NCBI GenBank assembly: GCA_018700655.1
Contig: JABIUG010000197.1
Location: 1-18,004 of the forward strand
Direction: 5' to 3'
DNA: 18,004 nucleotides
DNA from: Rhodospirillaceae bacterium
GTDB taxonomy: Bacteria; Pseudomonadota; Alphaproteobacteria; SP197
Each line of letters opens with the position of its first letter. The first letter of the stretch is position 1. Both the position numbers and the translations under genes were made by a program. The notes under the pieces were generated by a model. It did not search any database and was not told the DNA's origin. It saw only the letters and a program-made list of their open reading frames with translations. Of the stretch, positions 15,246-18,004 are shown one piece after another.

Positions 15246-16364
15246 ATGAAATGTAAAGTTCAGAGCCGTCGTTCCGTCCTTTCGGCCGGAGCAGTGGGCA
15301 TGGCCGGTGCCGTTGCCTCTACCCTGGGACCCGCCGTCCTTGCCTCGGAACCCGACGGCTTCACGTTACCCAGGGCCGACGTTGCAGCAGATAGCATCAC
15401 ACGAAAGGCCGCTGGCCTGCGACCCTACCGTGCGCCTGGTTTCCGCCTGGAACAGGAGCAACTGGGCGAAAAGACGATCATCCACAACTATGGTCATGGC
15501 GGCTGTGGCGTAACCCTGTCGTGGGGCACGTCGGCCATGGCGGTCGAACTGGCGCTGGCCACACCACACCGTCGCGCGGTGGTTCTGGGGTGTGGCGCAG
15601 TTGGTCTTGCCAGCGCCCGGCTGCTGCAGGACAACGGGTTCGAGGTGTCGATCGTTGCCAGGGATCTGCCTCCCAACACGACCTCCAATGTCGCAGCCGC
15701 CTTGTTCGGCGTGACGAGTGTCGTTGGAGATGACTATCGCGATGATCCGATTGTTGCCGAGCTCCAGCGTGCTGCGCGCTTTGCGCACCGCTATTTCCAG
15801 AATTTCGTCGGCGAACGTTATGGCGTCCACTGGCTCGACTTTTATCTGATTGGCGATCAGCCCCAATCCCAGCCTTGGGACTTTGCCATCACGCCGGAAC
15901 TCTATCCGTTGACGCATTACGCGCCCGGAGAGCACCCGTTCCCCACGCCATACGCAAGCAGTCTGCCAACCATGATGATCGAGACCGGGGTTTACCTCCG
16001 TCAGATGCTGGATGATTTTCTCGTACGCGATGGCGTGGTCCAGGTCCGGTCGCTCGACAGCGCTGAGGAGCTTGCGGGACTTGAAGAGCCTTTGATCGTC
16101 AACTGCGCGGGACTTGGCAGCCGCGCGTTGTTTGGCGATGACGCATTGGTGCCGTTGAAAGGGCAGTTCTCACTGCTGATGCCTCAGCCTGAAATCACCT
16201 ATGCCTATCTGGATGGCGCCCGGGATCTCTGCATGTTCCCGCGCAACGATGCGATCATCCTGGGAGGCAGCCATCAGGAAGATACATGGTCGCTCGAACC
16301 CGACGCGCAGATCGCTGCGGAGATTCTTCGAGGGCATCAGGAAATCGCAAACGGGATGCTCTGA
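15246..16364 (+). CDS. Tat-exported D-amino-acid-oxidase-like FAD oxidoreductase with circularly permuted domain order
   Basis: A 372-residue protein. A twin-arginine-type signal (SRRSVLSAGAVGMAGAVAS, residues 7-25) is followed at 51-104 by ITRKAAGLRPYRAPGF, then IIHNYGHGGCGVTLSWG, a block that closes classical D-amino-acid oxidases. Only then comes the FAD Rossmann motif VVLGCGAVGLASARLL (residues 112-127) and TTSNVAAALFG, the counterpart of the DAAO N-terminal TT(S/D)xAA motif. The chain ends with MFPRNDAIILGGSHQEDTWSL, which in classical DAAO precedes the GLRP block. The order is therefore a circular permutation, and all usual blocks are present. The likely reaction is oxidative deamination of a D-amino acid or related amine in the periplasm. 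The ribosome-binding site before the ATG is weak (AGAGAAACCC). It diverges from CocE and converges on the C69 gene with a 7-base gap. Confidence 0.88.
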   Translation: MKCKVQSRRSVLSAGAVGMAGAVASTLGPAVLASEPDGFTLPRADVAADSITRKAAGLRPYRAPGFRLEQEQLGEKTIIHNYGHGGCGVTLSWGTSAMAVELALATPHRRAVVLGCGAVGLASARLLQDNGFEVSIVARDLPPNTTSNVAAALFGVTSVVGDDYRDDPIVAELQRAARFAHRYFQNFVGERYGVHWLDFYLIGDQPQSQPWDFAITPELYPLTHYAPGEHPFPTPYASSLPTMMIETGVYLRQMLDDFLVRDGVVQVRSLDSAEELAGLEEPLIVNCAGLGSRALFGDDALVPLKGQFSLLMPQPEITYAYLDGARDLCMFPRNDAIILGGSHQEDTWSLEPDAQIAAEILRGHQEIANGML

Positions 16365-16371
16365 TTGCGGG

Positions 16372-17811
16372 TCACCAGACCTGTTCTGCCGAACGCGGTG
16401 TCATATCGACAGAGATGCCGTGGAAGGCACGGGTGGTGGCCTCGATCGCGGCACAGAGCGTTTCGGCCAGTTCCAGCGCGGCGAGAAGTTCGGTCCCGCA
16501 GTAATACGTCAGGTGCCGGGACGCGAGGTCGGTTTCACCGGCATCAAGCAGAACACGGGCGGTCTTCACGACATCGGGGTGGTCGGCGAGCAGGCGGCCT
16601 TCCACGGCTTCCCAGATTGTCGTGATCTCGGCCAGATAATCCTCGTGTCGCTGGAGGATGAGATAAAGCAGGCGTTTGAAAATCACGGTGGCAGAGCGCG
16701 TCGACTCGATACCCTGCGGCACCGTCGAAACGGAGCTCGCATCGTCATCGGTGGCGTGGCGATCGTTGAGGAAGCGGGCGTCTTCGCCGGTCGTGAGATA
16801 GCGGTGCTGGCGAAATTCCTCGGGTACCTCCGTGCAACCCATGAAAACCGGAACAAACGGTGCGGCAATCGCCCCGATCTGGGTATGCCAGATGTGCCTT
16901 AGTTCTGTGTGTTCGGGGTGATGGAGCTTCACGACCTGGCCGTAACCTGCCGTGTCTCCGGTCAGCTTTTCCGTGCGGATCGCCCACATCATGTCGGTGA
17001 TGGAGATTTTCTCGGGCCGGGCGGCACGTCGGCGCATTTCTTCCTCGATCCAGGCGACGCCGTCCCAGCGCATCTTGCCGTCGCCATAGATCAGATTGGC
17101 ATTAAACGACACGCCCTTGTCGGGTGACCACCAGCCTTCCTCGATCGCAACCGAGCGAAAGTTCGGGGCGTAAAGAAAGTCACCATGGTCGGGGTCGTCG
17201 ACTGGAACCTCACCGATGTAGCCCGGCCGTGAGGCGCGGATATCGTCGGCGCCGATCCGTTCGGCGCACCACAATCCCTTGCCCCCGGCATATTCGATCA
17301 CGACCCAGGCTTCATCGGGATCGGCGATGAAATGGGAGTTGCCGCCATAGGTCGAATAACCGTGGGCGGCGATCAGCGAGCCAATCAGTTCTACGCCTTC
17401 GCGAGCTGTCGTGGCCCGCTCCATCATGATGCGCGCGAGGTCGCTGTAGTTGGGTCCGGTCTGATCTTTCGGAGTCATATCGATCAGCGCCTGGCATGAG
17501 GTCGACCAGATATCACGCACCGCAACGCCGTGTTCGTTCAGCCCGCCATTGGTCAGCGGAGCCGGGACGCCCTTGTAGAAGCTGTAGCTGGTGCGGATGT
17601 GGCGGGCGGTCTCGGCAACCTGGGGAAGGGTGCTCATGACACCGGGCATATCGGCCTGGGGCGTCACGCCGACCGTGATCGTGGCATTGGCTGCATGGCG
17701 GGTTCGGGGCACGATTTCCAGCCAATGGCTCGACGGTTCGTCGCCATAACCGGCGATACAGGCGATGCCATCGGCGGTGTGGTTTTTGCCGACATAGATT
17801 GCATAACTCAT
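16372..17811 (-). CDS. C69-family (Ntn-type) dipeptidase-like protein with N-terminal Ser
   Basis: A 479-residue protein of the peptidase C69/U34 group. Family blocks include MSYAIYVGKN, ADGIACIAGYGDEPSSHW, LTNGGLNEHGVAVRD (residues ~86-100), MMERATTAREGVELIG, and GYSTYGGNSHFIADPDEAWV (~151-170). In typical members residue 2 is the Cys that becomes the N-terminal nucleophile after Met removal (M-C-T-T-x-x-V-G-K). Aligned on VGK this protein has Ser2, so either Ser acts as the nucleophile or the activity has changed. No signal peptide is present. The start at 17811 follows AGAGG at about six bases. It ends seven bases from the converging DAAO-like gene. Dipeptide hydrolysis would fit with neighbouring amino-acid and amide-directed enzymes. 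No promoter was recognised in 17812-17943. Confidence 0.87.
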   Translation of the reverse strand: MSYAIYVGKNHTADGIACIAGYGDEPSSHWLEIVPRTRHAANATITVGVTPQADMPGVMSTLPQVAETARHIRTSYSFYKGVPAPLTNGGLNEHGVAVRDIWSTSCQALIDMTPKDQTGPNYSDLARIMMERATTAREGVELIGSLIAAHGYSTYGGNSHFIADPDEAWVVIEYAGGKGLWCAERIGADDIRASRPGYIGEVPVDDPDHGDFLYAPNFRSVAIEEGWWSPDKGVSFNANLIYGDGKMRWDGVAWIEEEMRRRAARPEKISITDMMWAIRTEKLTGDTAGYGQVVKLHHPEHTELRHIWHTQIGAIAAPFVPVFMGCTEVPEEFRQHRYLTTGEDARFLNDRHATDDDASSVSTVPQGIESTRSATVIFKRLLYLILQRHEDYLAEITTIWEAVEGRLLADHPDVVKTARVLLDAGETDLASRHLTYYCGTELLAALELAETLCAAIEATTRAFHGISVDMTPRSAEQVW

Positions 17812-17943
17812 GGGCGCCTCTTGCTGGTTGTCATCGGCAAACGCTTGTTGGTGCGCAATAGCAATTGTGATTGATCTGGGAGCATCGAGCCGCAGGTAAC
17901 CGCTGATCTGTACCGCGAAGAACGTCGCCCCAAGCTTGGCAAA

Positions 17944-18003
17944 TCAGGCGACCGAGTCCAATGGCATCGCACGTTCAATTCTGGCCAGTGCGTCAGGTGT
18001 GTT
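17944..18003 (-). CDS. Possible C-terminus of an unidentified protein (partial)
   Basis: One minus-strand frame is open from the right edge to a TGA at 17946-17944, giving 19 residues (NTPDALARIERAMPLDSVA). It could be the tail of a gene in the same direction as the dipeptidase. The piece is too short to name. A plus-strand ATG at 17961 (MASHVQFWPVRQVC) is a competing reading but has no ribosome-binding site. Confidence 0.25.
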   Translation of the reverse strand, partial: NTPDALARIERAMPLDSVA

Positions 18004-18004
18004 G

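Overview
The window is GC-rich (roughly 60% by eye) and densely coded, almost all of it on the minus strand. Gram-negative features (an HlyD-type periplasmic adaptor, twin-arginine export signals, Shine-Dalgarno sites such as GGAGG) and the gene families suggest a proteobacterium, probably an alphaproteobacterium. That placement is inference from style and family make-up, with no marker gene to prove it. No tRNA, rRNA, CRISPR array, insertion sequence or transcription-factor gene was seen, and no stretch over about 250 bases lacks a gene.

Left part (1-5582, minus strand): a three-gene export cassette of the NHLP/NHLM peptide-secretion type. In transcription order it holds an HlyD-like membrane-fusion protein, an ABC transporter with an N-terminal C39 leader peptidase, and a second ABC subunit with a large N-terminal cytoplasmic region, cut by the left edge. 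The genes overlap by four bases at each junction (ATGA, then GTGA), which implies translational coupling. No precursor peptide or peptide-modifying enzyme is recognisable beside it in the window.

Middle-left (5807-7526): a phytanoyl-CoA-dioxygenase-like iron/2-oxoglutarate oxygenase (minus) and a class I SAM methyltransferase (plus) diverge from a 250-base spacer. The oxygenase leader contains two consecutive strong hairpins just upstream of its ribosome-binding site.

Middle-right (7567-15088, minus strand): six co-directional genes in the order CocE/NonD-type serine hydrolase, Rieske oxygenase alpha subunit, TauD/TfdA dioxygenase, Tat-exported agmatine-deiminase-like protein, SMP-30/gluconolactonase-like lactonase, and DAO-type FAD oxidoreductase. 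This looks like a catabolic or scavenging pathway: hydrolysis of an ester or amide, oxidative cleavage or dealkylation, deimination of a guanidino group, lactone opening and amine oxidation. The substrate is unknown. A 14-codon relic of a CocE C-terminus sits between the Rieske and TauD genes, evidence of past rearrangement.

Right part (15246-18004): a Tat-exported D-amino-acid-oxidase-like protein (plus) diverges from the CocE gene, and its domain order is circularly permuted relative to classical DAAO. It converges, with a 7-base gap, on a C69-family dipeptidase-like gene (minus) that has Ser where the family has its N-terminal Cys nucleophile. With the hydrolase and oxidase next door this gives the region a peptide/amino-acid/amine catabolism flavour. 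A possible C-terminus of another minus-strand gene touches the right edge.
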